A stretch of DNA of 64,000 bases from Lysobacter firmicutimachus. GTDB lineage: Bacteria > Pseudomonadota > Gammaproteobacteria > Xanthomonadales > Xanthomonadaceae. Every line of letters begins with the position of its first letter. Within the stretch, counting starts at the first letter, position 1. The DNA lies in the NCBI RefSeq assembly GCF_037027445.1, contig NZ_JBANDL010000002.1, positions 1,736,001-1,800,000 of the forward strand, written 5' to 3'. A program made the position numbers and the translations under genes. Shown here one piece after another: positions 42,985-51,337 of the stretch. The notes beneath the pieces are model-generated. The model was not told where the DNA came from. It worked only from the letters and a program-made list of their open reading frames with translations, and made no database searches.

Positions 42985-44670
42985 ATGGATCGTTTCGTGC
43001 GTCGTGCAATGCACATCGTTTGCTTGCTGCTGGTCACGCTGACTACGGTCGGCGCTGCACCCGTGCCCGCGCTGGAAGTATCGTTCTTGGCCCCTGGCAC
43101 GGGTTTCACCGCTGAACGCATCTTGGCCGGCGAAGCCGCAGAGCATTTCGAGTCCGTGCCTTCGGCCGATGTCGTCATCATGGGTAAAGAGCCGCAATGG
43201 CTCCGCGTCGTCGCGCACCGAGATTATCCGCAGCAGCTCGCGCCGAATCTGGTGATGACGCAGCCTTATCGAAAGGCGATAGAGGTCTGGCGCCCTGGCG
43301 ATCACGTCCCCCTACGTCGCGCCACTTATGGCGCGGATGCGGATTTGAATCATTCCACGCTGTTTCACGTCATCCCGCTCCCGAACGGATTACGGCGAGG
43401 TGATGTGATTTATCTGCGTGCGAAAGCGGTTGACGTGAGGCCGTCGCGGTTCACGATTGAATCGGCCGCCTATGTGCATCGTATGGACATGACGTTCGGA
43501 CGCGCGCGAACCTTCGTGCTTACGTCCCTGAGTATCGTTGCGGTCCTCGCCTTGGGTTTTGGCGTGAGTCTGCGGCAGCGCGGCTATGCCTATCTGGCGC
43601 TCACCTTGGCGGCCCAAGCCGTAACGCTCGCCATTGAGGGCGGCGAGGTCCGCGAATCTTCGTGGCTGGTGTCGGTTGCGCAAGACCACCGAACCAATAT
43701 CCTGCTGAACACAATAGCCACGCTCGCAAGCGTCCGGTTCTTGATGTTCTTCCTGAGTATCCCGCCGCTTCAACCGCGTATCGCCAAGGTACTGAACGCG
43801 TGCAGCATCGTGTTCTTGGCGTTGATTGCCGTTTCTACGGTCCACGTTTGGTATGCGTCGGCGATGATTGGCAACGTGACGTTGCTGGTCGCGATTGTGT
43901 CTGTGTTCAAAGCGATTCTTCATGCGCTGCACATGCGGCAACGCGAAGCGTTTTTCTTGCTGCTGGCATGGACGCCGCTAATGATCGTGGCCGCGATACG
44001 GGTCGGCGGCTTGCAAGGCTGGCTGCCGATCTTCGATTGGGTGGAGTTCGCACTCCCGTTTACCATGACCGTTGGCGGCTTGGGTCTGCTGTTCGGAATG
44101 ACCGACAAGCTGCGGCAGCTCCGGCGCGAAAATGAAACGGCCCGCCATCGTGCGACGCACGACGGATTGACGGGCGTGCTCACGCGGAGCGCGCTGGACG
44201 ATGCGATGCAGGCGGCGGCCGAGGCGGCGCACGCGACGGGCCGTCCGCTGTCCGTCGTGTTCTTCGATATCGATCACTTCAAGCGTGTCAACGACGACAA
44301 CGGCCACGCGACCGGCGATGAAGTGCTGCGCATTGTGGCGCTGCGGACACTGAATCGCCTTCGCCCGTTCGACGTGTTTGGCCGCTACGGCGGCGATGAA
44401 ATGCTGGTGGGCTTGCCGGGGGCTACGCTGGATGAAGCGGTGTTGATCGCTGAGCATGTGCGCGGTGCTGTGTCCGGCTCCCCGATATCCATCGACGGGC
44501 GCCGGCTGGAGATCGGTATTAGCATGGGGGTTGCACAACTCCGAGAGGGCGAGACATTGGGGGCGCTGTTGCGCCGCGCCGATATCGCCCTGTATCAAAG
44601 CAAGGCGCAAGGACGCGGCCGGGTCACCGGGTGCTATCTGGAAACGCCTACGCAGCCCTTTACCGCTTGA
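42985..44670 (+). CDS. Membrane diguanylate cyclase (7TM region plus GGDEF domain), prophage-borne
   Basis: 561 residues from ATG 42985 (GTG 42979 also possible). Signal peptide (MDRFVRRAMHIVCLLLVTLT), a periplasmic beta-rich domain to about 165, about seven transmembrane helices (about 170-375), then a GGDEF domain (about 385-545) with THDGLTGVLTR, VVFFDIDHFKRVNDDNGHATGDEVL and RPFD-VFGRY-GGDEM. The RxxD inhibitory site lies exactly five residues before the active loop. The loop is GGDEM, not GGDEF; activity is likely but not certain. The layout resembles 7TMR-DISM cyclases. It lies just after S, an accessory slot in P2-like phages, so lysogeny may raise host c-di-GMP. Confidence 0.88.
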   Translation: MDRFVRRAMHIVCLLLVTLTTVGAAPVPALEVSFLAPGTGFTAERILAGEAAEHFESVPSADVVIMGKEPQWLRVVAHRDYPQQLAPNLVMTQPYRKAIEVWRPGDHVPLRRATYGADADLNHSTLFHVIPLPNGLRRGDVIYLRAKAVDVRPSRFTIESAAYVHRMDMTFGRARTFVLTSLSIVAVLALGFGVSLRQRGYAYLALTLAAQAVTLAIEGGEVRESSWLVSVAQDHRTNILLNTIATLASVRFLMFFLSIPPLQPRIAKVLNACSIVFLALIAVSTVHVWYASAMIGNVTLLVAIVSVFKAILHALHMRQREAFFLLLAWTPLMIVAAIRVGGLQGWLPIFDWVEFALPFTMTVGGLGLLFGMTDKLRQLRRENETARHRATHDGLTGVLTRSALDDAMQAAAEAAHATGRPLSVVFFDIDHFKRVNDDNGHATGDEVLRIVALRTLNRLRPFDVFGRYGGDEMLVGLPGATLDEAVLIAEHVRGAVSGSPISIDGRRLEIGISMGVAQLREGETLGALLRRADIALYQSKAQGRGRVTGCYLETPTQPFTA

Positions 44671-44749
44671 GCGGAACAGAGCGCGGCGTCTCAGTCCGCC
44701 CAGCGCGCTTCACTATTCTGAAAGTTCCATCCGCCTGACTGAGTACGCC

Positions 44750-44896
44750 ATGAAACGCAAAATGACCCTTGCTCTCGCCGCCGCGCTGTTCGCGCTGATC
44801 TGCACCGCTTGCGCCCCGCCCAACAGCCCGGCCGATCTGCACCCCGAAGCGCACGCCGCGCTGTCGCAGGCATCGCACGCCTTACGCGCACCCTGA
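44750..44896 (+). CDS. Very small lipoprotein
   Basis: 48 residues. MKRKMTLALAAALFALICTAC is a lipoprotein-type signal ending at Cys21 (lipobox slightly atypical, CTAC), leaving only about 28 mature residues (APPNSPADLHPEAHAALSQ...). It follows the cyclase by about 80 bases. Reminiscent of tiny phage lipoproteins that block superinfection, such as Cor-like proteins, but with no sequence match I can name. Confidence 0.6.
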   Translation: MKRKMTLALAAALFALICTACAPPNSPADLHPEAHAALSQASHALRAP

Positions 44897-44920
44897 CGGC
44901 GTAGAGATTGAGGTAGAGGA

Positions 44921-44942
44921 CGCCCGGCCTAACGGCCGGGCG
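44921..44942. terminator. Hairpin between convergent lipoprotein and membrane-protein genes
   Basis: CGCCCGGCC, loop TAAC, GGCCGGGCG. Strong GC stem without a T tract; placed between converging genes, so a terminator role is plausible. Confidence 0.5.
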
Positions 44943-44960
44943 CCGCGTCGTGCGCTGTCA

Positions 44961-45707
44961 TCACACGTCAAGCGCTTTCGGCGTTTTCCGGTCTTTTGCG
45001 CGCAAGATGGCCTTGCTGAGAATGTCGCCAACACGATCAAAATGCGATTTTGTTCCGAAGTACAGCGCGCCGCCAAAACCAAAGCCGACAAGTAACGCGG
45101 CAATGAGAGTCACGACGTAAGGCGGCGAGGTGAAACCCAATGCACTCGCAGCCAGATTCAAAGCGCTAGTCATCGCCGCTGTTGTGAACCCCACCATCTG
45201 CGCTCTAGAGGTTGCGCGCACCGATTGTGCGGATAAATCGATCTTCGCCTCTTCCAACTGAAGCAACGGAACCGGTGCGAGGCGGTGCAAAGTGATTTCG
45301 TCCAATGCTCGGTAGTCATCCATTACATTAGCTTGCACGTCGGTAATCGTGAGCCAGCCGTACTCGCGCGCCCGGTACGCTTCCCGAGCCAGCGCCGCCA
45401 ATCCGACAACGGCACCTGCGGCCACCCACGCGGCAGAAGCGAGCACATACGGGCGCAGCGTTTCCTTTTCGACGCCGTAAAGAACATGCAGCGCGCCGCC
45501 CGCGTAAACGCCAAGCACGCCGGGGCTGCAAGCGACGGCAAACTGGGTTGCCCCTCTTTGTATTCTCGCGCCAACGCTTCGGTTAAACGACTGCTTGTCG
45601 TTAAACGCAACATCGTTCATCAATTCGTTAATGCTTGGCATGGCAGACCACTGAGGACGAGATTCAATCTCTGTTGATACGTCGGGTGTCGCGATTGGCT
45701 GGTTCAT
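44961..45707 (-). CDS. Four-helix membrane protein of unknown function, accessory slot
   Basis: 248 residues; ATG 45707 preceded on the minus strand by AGGAG at 6 bases. Two transmembrane pairs: about 52-78 with 87-107 and 171-190 with 196-217, separated by a cytoplasmic helical region (YRALDEITLHRLAPVPLLQLEEAKIDLSAQS). N- and C-termini are charged and probably cytoplasmic. It is the second gene of a two-gene minus-strand unit inserted against the direction of the late operon. Similar paired-helix membrane proteins serve as effectors in abortive infection or exclusion systems, but I do not recognise the family. Confidence 0.75.
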   Translation of the reverse strand: MNQPIATPDVSTEIESRPQWSAMPSINELMNDVAFNDKQSFNRSVGARIQRGATQFAVACSPGVLGVYAGGALHVLYGVEKETLRPYVLASAAWVAAGAVVGLAALAREAYRAREYGWLTITDVQANVMDDYRALDEITLHRLAPVPLLQLEEAKIDLSAQSVRATSRAQMVGFTTAAMTSALNLAASALGFTSPPYVVTLIAALLVGFGFGGALYFGTKSHFDRVGDILSKAILRAKDRKTPKALDV

Positions 45708-45824
45708 GTGCGCTCCTGTGCGCGGTGCCGATTGGCCGGCGAGTTGATCGTGCTGCAAGTTCAATTGCTCCGCAATGACCACTTTTTGATGAAAGTTATT
45801 TGCCGCCTGGGCGTGGCGTGAGCT

Positions 45825-46295
45825 CTATTTCGCCCGCCGCCTGTAGCCCCAACTCGGCAACTTCGCCAGTTCAGCTAAGACGGCCGCCAGACCTTCGTCA
45901 TCCCGTGAAGCCAAGTCGTCGGGCTTTTCGCCGTTGATTCGGACGTCTACCCGCCATGCGTCGCGGTGCTTCCCCAGCGTCAAATCAGCGGCGCGCATAT
46001 AGGTCTGCCACCGCGAACTGCGTACATGCGCTGTATGCCACCGCATGTAGGCGTCCGGTAGCGCTCCGCGATCTTGCTTCGTCACAAGGTATTCGGGGTT
46101 ACTCGGCACGTACTCGCTCGCGTCGATAACACGCGCAGCCGCGCAAAGAAGCCACCGCGTATCGCGTACCAAGTCCAGCCGCTCTTGCGGTGCGCGCGTG
46201 ACGCGCTCGCCCAACTCTCTTGACCGTGCTAGTAAGCGCTCAGTCAGTTCGAGGAGATCGGATTCAAGGTAGGGGTTTCGCGGTTCCTGTCGCAT
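45825..46295 (-). CDS. Hypothetical soluble protein, accessory slot
   Basis: 156 residues, no membrane segment. Arg- and Leu-rich helical N-terminal half (LLELTERLLARSRELGERVTRAPQERL) and a more mixed C-terminal half with RSSRWQTYMRAADLTLGKHRDAWRVDVRINGEKPDDLASRDDEG. No recognised motif. It is first in the minus-strand pair; 117 bases separate it from the membrane gene. A 17-bp perfect palindrome lies about 44 bases upstream of its start. Candidate sensor or regulator of the pair. Confidence 0.7.
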   Translation of the reverse strand: MRQEPRNPYLESDLLELTERLLARSRELGERVTRAPQERLDLVRDTRWLLCAAARVIDASEYVPSNPEYLVTKQDRGALPDAYMRWHTAHVRSSRWQTYMRAADLTLGKHRDAWRVDVRINGEKPDDLASRDDEGLAAVLAELAKLPSWGYRRRAK

Positions 46296-46338
46296 GTCGT
46301 CACCGCTGGATGTCTACGGCGCGAGTCTACGCCCGGCC

Positions 46339-46355
46339 GTCTCATGCCATGAGAC
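46339..46355. promoter_or_regulatory. 17-bp perfect palindrome between accessory slot and J operon
   Basis: GTCTCATG-C-CATGAGAC. Two bases before the Ogr-like operator at 46357. It could be the operator of the minus-strand accessory pair. Confidence 0.5.
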
Positions 46356-46356
46356 C

Positions 46357-46373
46357 GTGAAAGCCGCTTACAC
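46357..46373. promoter_or_regulatory. Putative Ogr operator upstream of J
   Basis: GTGAAA-GCCGC-TTACAC. Matches the perfect copies at 36531 and 50331 except one base in the left arm. The centre is about 75 bases before the J start codon. Confidence 0.6.
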
Positions 46374-46439
46374 GCTTGCAATCACTCAGGAAATTGTCGT
46401 GCGCGCGCGAGCCTGTCGGTAGTTCATACGGGGCCGCGC

Positions 46440-47330
46440 GTGTCCACCTTTACCGCCGTCGATTTGTCGCGCTTGCCGCCGCCGCTGGTGGTGGAGTCGC
46501 TGGAATACGAAACCGTCCTGGCGGAGCGCGTCGCCGACTTCCGCAAGCGCTTTCCCGCATACACCGAACTGACCGACTCCGATCCTGCAATGGTCTTATT
46601 GCAGGAAAACGCTTATCGCGAAATCGGCTGGCGCCAGCGCGTCAACGACGCGGCCAAAGCCGGGATGCTGGCCTATGCGGTCGGCGCCGATCTGGATCAC
46701 ATCGCGGCCCGCGATAGTCTGCTGCGGTACATCATTGATCCCGGCGAACCGGAGCGCGGGATTCCGCCTACCTACGAGAGCGATGCGGACTTTCGTCGCC
46801 GCATCCAACTCGCACCCGAAGGTTTTTCGGTCGCTGGCCCCGAAGGCGCGTACATTTTCCACGCGTTGAGCGCCGATCCCGACGTGTTGGACGCCAGCGC
46901 GACCAGCCCGGCACCAGGCGAGGTAGTAGTGACCGTCCTCGCACGTCACGGCGACGGCACGGCGTCCCCTGCGCTGGTGCGCGCTGTCGAACGCGTGCTG
47001 ACCGATGATCGCATCCGCCCGTTAACCGATTACGTGCAAGTTCAGTCGGCGCGCATCGTGCCGTTTGAGGTTCGCGCGACGGTCTACACCCACGCCGGCC
47101 CCGATTCGTCGATGGTGATTGATGAATCGCTGCGACGGCTGCACAGCTACATCGAACAGTCGCACCGCCTGGGCCGCGACGTGCCGCAATCCGGGCTGTA
47201 TTCCGTCCTGCATTCCGAAGGCGTGCAGCGCGTCTTGTTGCATTCACCCACCGCTGATGTGGTGATCGATCGGACGCAGGCCGCTCATTGCACGCTCGTT
47301 GATATTCGCGTGGGCGGGATCGATGAGTGA
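46440..47330 (+). CDS. J: Baseplate assembly protein J
   Basis: 296 residues from GTG 46440. Baseplate wedge component. Pattern: VDLSRLPPPLVVESLEYETVLAERVADFRKRFP.YTELTDSDPAMVLLQENAYREIGWRQRVNDAAKAGMLAYAVGADLDHIAA is the gpJ N-terminus; YESDADFRRRIQLAPEGFSVAGPEGAYIFHALSADPDVLDA and VVVTVLARHGDGTAS follow. The stop overlaps the start of I. First gene of a J-I-H block that, unlike in P2, precedes V and W. Confidence 0.95.
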   Translation: MSTFTAVDLSRLPPPLVVESLEYETVLAERVADFRKRFPAYTELTDSDPAMVLLQENAYREIGWRQRVNDAAKAGMLAYAVGADLDHIAARDSLLRYIIDPGEPERGIPPTYESDADFRRRIQLAPEGFSVAGPEGAYIFHALSADPDVLDASATSPAPGEVVVTVLARHGDGTASPALVRAVERVLTDDRIRPLTDYVQVQSARIVPFEVRATVYTHAGPDSSMVIDESLRRLHSYIEQSHRLGRDVPQSGLYSVLHSEGVQRVLLHSPTADVVIDRTQAAHCTLVDIRVGGIDE

Positions 47331-47889
47331 TCTGTTACCGCCGAACGCATCGCCGCTGATGCGTGCCCTGGCGGCCACGAATGCGGCGATTGCGTTTGTG
47401 CCGATCCCATTGCGCGAACTGCGCGACCCGATGCGCTGCCCGCTGAAAATCCTGCCGTGGCTGGCCTGGGAGCGCTCGATTGATTCGTGGAAACCCTACT
47501 GGCCGGAACACATCAAACGCGCCCGTGTGCGCGCCGCGACCGAGATTCAGCGGCGTAAGGGCACCGCGCAAAGCGTGCGCGAAGTCGTCGCCGCGTTCGG
47601 CGGCGCCGTTGTGCTACGCGAATGGTGGCAGATGGAGCCCAAGGGGCGACCGCACACGTTCGACGTGAACCTGACGATTGCCGGCGACGGCGGCGCACCG
47701 CCGAGCCTGGAATTCATCGCCGACGTAATCGCAGAGATCGAGCGCACCAAGCCCGTGCGCAGCCACTTCACGTTCACCCAAGGCGCTTATGCGACCGGCG
47801 GGGTCGGCGTCGTCGCCGCCGGCCGTGTCGCGGCCTATCGCCGAATCCAGTTGACCGCCATCGAACCCGAGGAGACCCCCAGCCCGTGA
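47323..47889 (+). CDS. I: Tail protein I (baseplate)
   Basis: 188 residues from ATG 47323, overlapping J by 8 bases. MSDLLPPNASPLMRALAATNAAIAFVPIPLRELRDPMRCPLKILPWLAWERSIDSW is the conserved P2 gpI N-terminus; RRKGTAQSVREVVAAFGGAVVLREWWQ follows. It joins the baseplate to the tail fibres. Confidence 0.94.
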   Translation: MSDLLPPNASPLMRALAATNAAIAFVPIPLRELRDPMRCPLKILPWLAWERSIDSWKPYWPEHIKRARVRAATEIQRRKGTAQSVREVVAAFGGAVVLREWWQMEPKGRPHTFDVNLTIAGDGGAPPSLEFIADVIAEIERTKPVRSHFTFTQGAYATGGVGVVAAGRVAAYRRIQLTAIEPEETPSP

Positions 47890-49694
47890 GCGGCCTGTTT
47901 ATCACTGTCACCGATGCCGGCTTTCGTGCGTTGGTCAATTCGTCCAACACGGGCACCCGTGCGGTAAGCCTGACGCATATCGGATTGTCGGCCGCTAGCT
48001 TCGCCGCCGCGCCCAATCTGACCACTCTACCGGGCGAGTTCAAGCGCCTGACGACGTTCGGCGGCGCCGCAGTCGCCAAGGACACATTGCATCTGTCGAT
48101 CCGCGACGACGGCCCCGAGGCGTACAGCATCCGCGCGTTCGGCTTGTATCTGGACGATGGCACCTTGTTTGCGGTCTACAGTCATCCCGACGTGTTGATG
48201 AACAAAGACGCGGCCGTGTCGCTGTTGCTAACGGCAGACGTTCGATTCCAGCGCATCGACGTGTCGCAGTTGGTGTTCGGCGATACGGTGTGGCTCAACC
48301 CGCCCGCAACCGAGACCGTGCAAGGCGTCGTGGAATTGGCCGACCGCGTCGAAGCGGTCGCGGGGACTGATCGCACTCGCGCGATGACGCCGGACGGTGT
48401 GAAAGCGGCGATGGATGCACGCCTGGGTGACGCTGCGCCGTCGCCGTTCGTGAAGTCGATTCTGAACGCTGCAAGCGCACTACTGCTACGCGCTGCGCTG
48501 GGCCTGGGCAATGCCGCGGTACGCGACGAAGGCGCCGGCAAGGGCTTAGACGCCGACAAGCTCGACGGCGAACACGGCGCGTACTACCGCAACTTCGACA
48601 ACCTGACCAACGTTCCCGGCGAGTTCACGGCCAAGAAGCACCGGCACGCGTGGGCCGATCTGGACGGCGTGCCCGACACGGCGAGCCGAAATCCGACGTT
48701 CGATGAGGTGACGAACAAGCCGGACGACTTCAAGCCCAAGCCGCACCCGCATTCGGCCAGCGACATCACGTCCGGTGTGTTCGCGCCCGAGCGTATCCCG
48801 GCGCTACCTATCGCCCGTGTGAGCGGGTTGGAAACCGCACTGGCCAACAAGGTCGGTGTCACGGGTGGCGAGATTTGGGGGCGCCTGATACTCACGCGCG
48901 ATAGCCCGCCGCCCGATGGAAGTGCCTACAACACCGGCCATCTGGAATTGAAAACCACCAACACCAGCTTTCCGCGCATCGGTTTCCACCGCAGCGGCGC
49001 GGATGCGATCGCCATCGTCTACGAAGGCGGGACTTCGCTCACGCTGTGGTCGAATACGGGCAATCGTTATGACCTGTGGCACGGCGGAAACTTCAATCCG
49101 AACGGCAAAGCCAACCTCGGTACTCCGTCGCCGGGATCAATCCATTTGACGGGCGGCGCCGCCGCCTACTACCTGCGTGACCGTGATTCCAATCGCGACT
49201 GGGCGCTCTATGCGCACGGCGATCGAGTCGCCCTATTCAATGGCGGGGGGGACGTAGTGACAATCACGCCGTGGGGTTCGATTACGGCCAACGGCGGCTT
49301 TGACGATGGTTCCTCGTACCGGCTCAAGCGCGATCTAAAGCCGCTGCCCTATGGGTTAGCCGAGGTGGAACGAATCGTGACGCGGATCGGTCGCTATCGG
49401 GATTTCTATAACCGCGATGATCGCCTGCGTTTGTTCGTCCTGGCCGAGCAGTTGCGCGGCGTCTTGCCCGAAGCGGTCAATGATGACGGTTTGGTGATCG
49501 ACGGCGAGCGTTACGCGACCGTGCAGTATTCCCAGTTGATGCCGCCGGTCATTGTGAGTGTTCAGCAGTTGGCCGCGAACGCTCGCGACGACCGCGCGGA
49601 ATTGGCGAAGGTACGCGATAGCCTGGACACACTCAGGAGCGAGTTCGCCGCGTTTCGTGAGCGGGTCATGTCGCTGTCGGAGGGCGCCAGATGA
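47886..49694 (+). CDS. H: Tail fibre protein H with C-terminal chaperone domain
   Basis: 602 residues from GTG 47886, overlapping I by four bases. The N-terminus (SGLFITVTDAGFRALVNSSNTGTRAVSLTHIGLS) is the baseplate-attachment domain of P2-type fibres. The middle contains FDNLTNVPGEFTAKKHRHAWADLDGVPDTASRNPTFDEVTNKPDDFKPKPHPHSASDI-type repeats, usual shaft motifs. The end (SSYRLKRDLKPLPYGLAEVERI...VLAEQLRGVLPEAV) resembles an S74 intramolecular chaperone that trimerises the fibre and may be cleaved. It decides host range. Confidence 0.9.
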   Translation: MSGLFITVTDAGFRALVNSSNTGTRAVSLTHIGLSAASFAAAPNLTTLPGEFKRLTTFGGAAVAKDTLHLSIRDDGPEAYSIRAFGLYLDDGTLFAVYSHPDVLMNKDAAVSLLLTADVRFQRIDVSQLVFGDTVWLNPPATETVQGVVELADRVEAVAGTDRTRAMTPDGVKAAMDARLGDAAPSPFVKSILNAASALLLRAALGLGNAAVRDEGAGKGLDADKLDGEHGAYYRNFDNLTNVPGEFTAKKHRHAWADLDGVPDTASRNPTFDEVTNKPDDFKPKPHPHSASDITSGVFAPERIPALPIARVSGLETALANKVGVTGGEIWGRLILTRDSPPPDGSAYNTGHLELKTTNTSFPRIGFHRSGADAIAIVYEGGTSLTLWSNTGNRYDLWHGGNFNPNGKANLGTPSPGSIHLTGGAAAYYLRDRDSNRDWALYAHGDRVALFNGGGDVVTITPWGSITANGGFDDGSSYRLKRDLKPLPYGLAEVERIVTRIGRYRDFYNRDDRLRLFVLAEQLRGVLPEAVNDDGLVIDGERYATVQYSQLMPPVIVSVQQLAANARDDRAELAKVRDSLDTLRSEFAAFRERVMSLSEGAR

Positions 49695-50311
49695 CCGGTC
49701 ACCGTAGCGGCGGCGTCTCGTTTGATGACCTGTTTGACCCCGATTTGAACGGCGATGGCCCCACGGCTGGATTTCTGCGGCGTATCGACGGCACGCCGCT
49801 ACGGTATGCGCATATCCAGTACGGCGCGCAGCGCGCCGACGTGAATCGGCGCAGTGGCGGCGTAGACGTGGCCCGCCTTTGGGCTGCGAAAGGCACGGCG
49901 TCTTACGTCAGTGATGGCGGTTGGGGCGGCCGTCTCGTTGCGTCGGACGTGGGCTATCCCAGCGCCAAAGCCACGGCGTCGTTTTCCTTTCGCTCGGACG
50001 GCTCGACGTTCTGGCAATCGGAAACCGGCGGCGGCAGCGGCACAGGAACGTGGGCGCGTTCGCGCCCTGGTGATTACGACATTCTGTTTTCGCTGATCTA
50101 CGCGGACAGCGGCGGCTATCTCAATGTCACCCTCGATCAATGGTTGCCGCTGACAGAACTGCGATTCGTCTCGCTGACGGTAAGCGCGTCCAACGGGCGG
50201 CAGGCGTCGGCCAATCGCACCGTGCGTGCGCAGATTCGTCGCCGACAGGACGGCCGCATTTGGATGGATAAGCAAATGGCGTTCTATTGCACGGTCGCCG
50301 CTGACGGTTAA
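49691..50311 (+). CDS. Tail-fibre-associated protein of unknown function
   Basis: 206 residues, overlapping the fibre stop (ATGA). Gly/Ser-rich and beta-rich (VSFDDLFDPDLNGDGPTAGFLRRIDGTPLRY, SFSFRSDGSTFWQSETGGGSGTGTWARSRPGDYDI). No tail-fibre-assembly (gpG) signature is visible. Its coupling to H and position at the end of the J-I-H block suggest a fibre accessory or tip protein. Confidence 0.75.
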   Translation: MTGHRSGGVSFDDLFDPDLNGDGPTAGFLRRIDGTPLRYAHIQYGAQRADVNRRSGGVDVARLWAAKGTASYVSDGGWGGRLVASDVGYPSAKATASFSFRSDGSTFWQSETGGGSGTGTWARSRPGDYDILFSLIYADSGGYLNVTLDQWLPLTELRFVSLTVSASNGRQASANRTVRAQIRRRQDGRIWMDKQMAFYCTVAADG

Positions 50312-50330
50312 CGCATCGTCACTGCGCAGG

Positions 50331-50347
50331 GTGTAAGCCGCTTACAC
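50331..50347. promoter_or_regulatory. Putative Ogr operator upstream of V
   Basis: GTGTAA-GCCGC-TTACAC, perfect arms. The centre lies 57 bases before the chosen V start, the same distance as from the 36531 site to the P start. Confidence 0.7.
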
Positions 50348-50395
50348 CCTTGCGGTTTCGTGAGCGCACGGGACGTGCGTCCGATCCTTGTCGGT

Positions 50396-50968
50396 ATGCA
50401 ACGCAACGCCGACATTCAGCGCCGACTCGCGAACATGATTCGCATCGGCACCATTGCCGAAGTCAATTACACCACGCAACGCGCCCGCGTTGCGTCGGGC
50501 GATTTGTTGACCGACTTTCTGCCCTGGGGCGCCGGCCGCGCGGGCCGGCGCAGCGAGTATTCAGCGCCCAGCGTTGACGAACAAGTCATCCTCGTTTGCC
50601 CGCAGGGCGAGACGACCGGCGCATTCATCCTTTGCTCCGCGTACAGCGCCGCGAATCCTTCGCCGGGCAACGCGCCGAATCTGCATGTCACCCGCTACAG
50701 CGACGGCGCCGTCATCGCCTACGACGACGAAACGCATGCGCTGTCCGCGACGTTGCCCAGCGGCGGCACCGCGACACTGTCGGCCGATGGCGGCCTGACC
50801 ATCAATGGCCCGGTCACGATCAACGGCAAAACCACGATCAACGGCGATACGTCGGTGGACGGCAAGGTTAACGCAAGCGGCGATGTGGTCGGCGCGGGTG
50901 TGAGCCTGGAAAAGCACCCGCACGGCGGCGTGCAGACCGGCGGCGGCAAATCGGGGCCGCCGGCATGA
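50396..50968 (+). CDS. V: Baseplate spike protein V
   Basis: 190 residues from ATG 50396; GTG 50360 is in frame but only about 20 bases from the operator, and P2 V begins with a similar NIQ...NMIR segment, so the ATG fits better. IQRRLANMIRIGTIAEVNYTTQRARV, LPWGAGRAGRRSEYSAPSVDEQVILVCPQGETTGAFIL are family hallmarks. The C-terminal half is a repetitive beta-helix (GGLTINGPVTINGKTTINGD) ending with KHPHGGVQTG, the membrane-piercing tip. Confidence 0.92.
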   Translation: MQRNADIQRRLANMIRIGTIAEVNYTTQRARVASGDLLTDFLPWGAGRAGRRSEYSAPSVDEQVILVCPQGETTGAFILCSAYSAANPSPGNAPNLHVTRYSDGAVIAYDDETHALSATLPSGGTATLSADGGLTINGPVTINGKTTINGDTSVDGKVNASGDVVGAGVSLEKHPHGGVQTGGGKSGPPA

Positions 50969-51327
50969 CGGGCATGGATCGCGCCACCGGCCGCGCGCTC
51001 GACAGCGATGCGCACCTGCGCCAATCCATTGCGGACATTCTGTGTACGCCGCTGGGAACGCGCGTGATGCGCCGCGACTACGGATCACGGCTCGCCGACC
51101 TGATCGACCAGCCATTAAACGAAGCCACGCGCACGCGCCTGTTCGGCGCGACCGCTACCGCGCTTCAACGCTGGGAGCCGCGCGTGCGCGTGCGCCGCAT
51201 CCAGTTCACGCCCGGCGACACGCCCGGCGCCTGCGAATTGACCTTGACCGTGGAGCGCATCGACCCCGGCGGTCGCCGTGTGCCGGCCTCGCTCGCGGTT
51301 CCGCTTCCCCTGCGCCTGTTCCCCTAG
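50965..51327 (+). CDS. W: Baseplate protein W (gp25-like)
   Basis: 120 residues, ATGA overlap with V. The GPW/gp25 core is clear: HLRQSIADILCTPLGTRVMRRDYGSRLADLIDQPLNEATRTRL followed by ATALQRWEPRVRVRRIQF. Baseplate wedge component that helps start sheath assembly. Confidence 0.95.
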   Translation: MTGMDRATGRALDSDAHLRQSIADILCTPLGTRVMRRDYGSRLADLIDQPLNEATRTRLFGATATALQRWEPRVRVRRIQFTPGDTPGACELTLTVERIDPGGRRVPASLAVPLPLRLFP

Positions 51328-51337
51328 GAGTTTCCCA

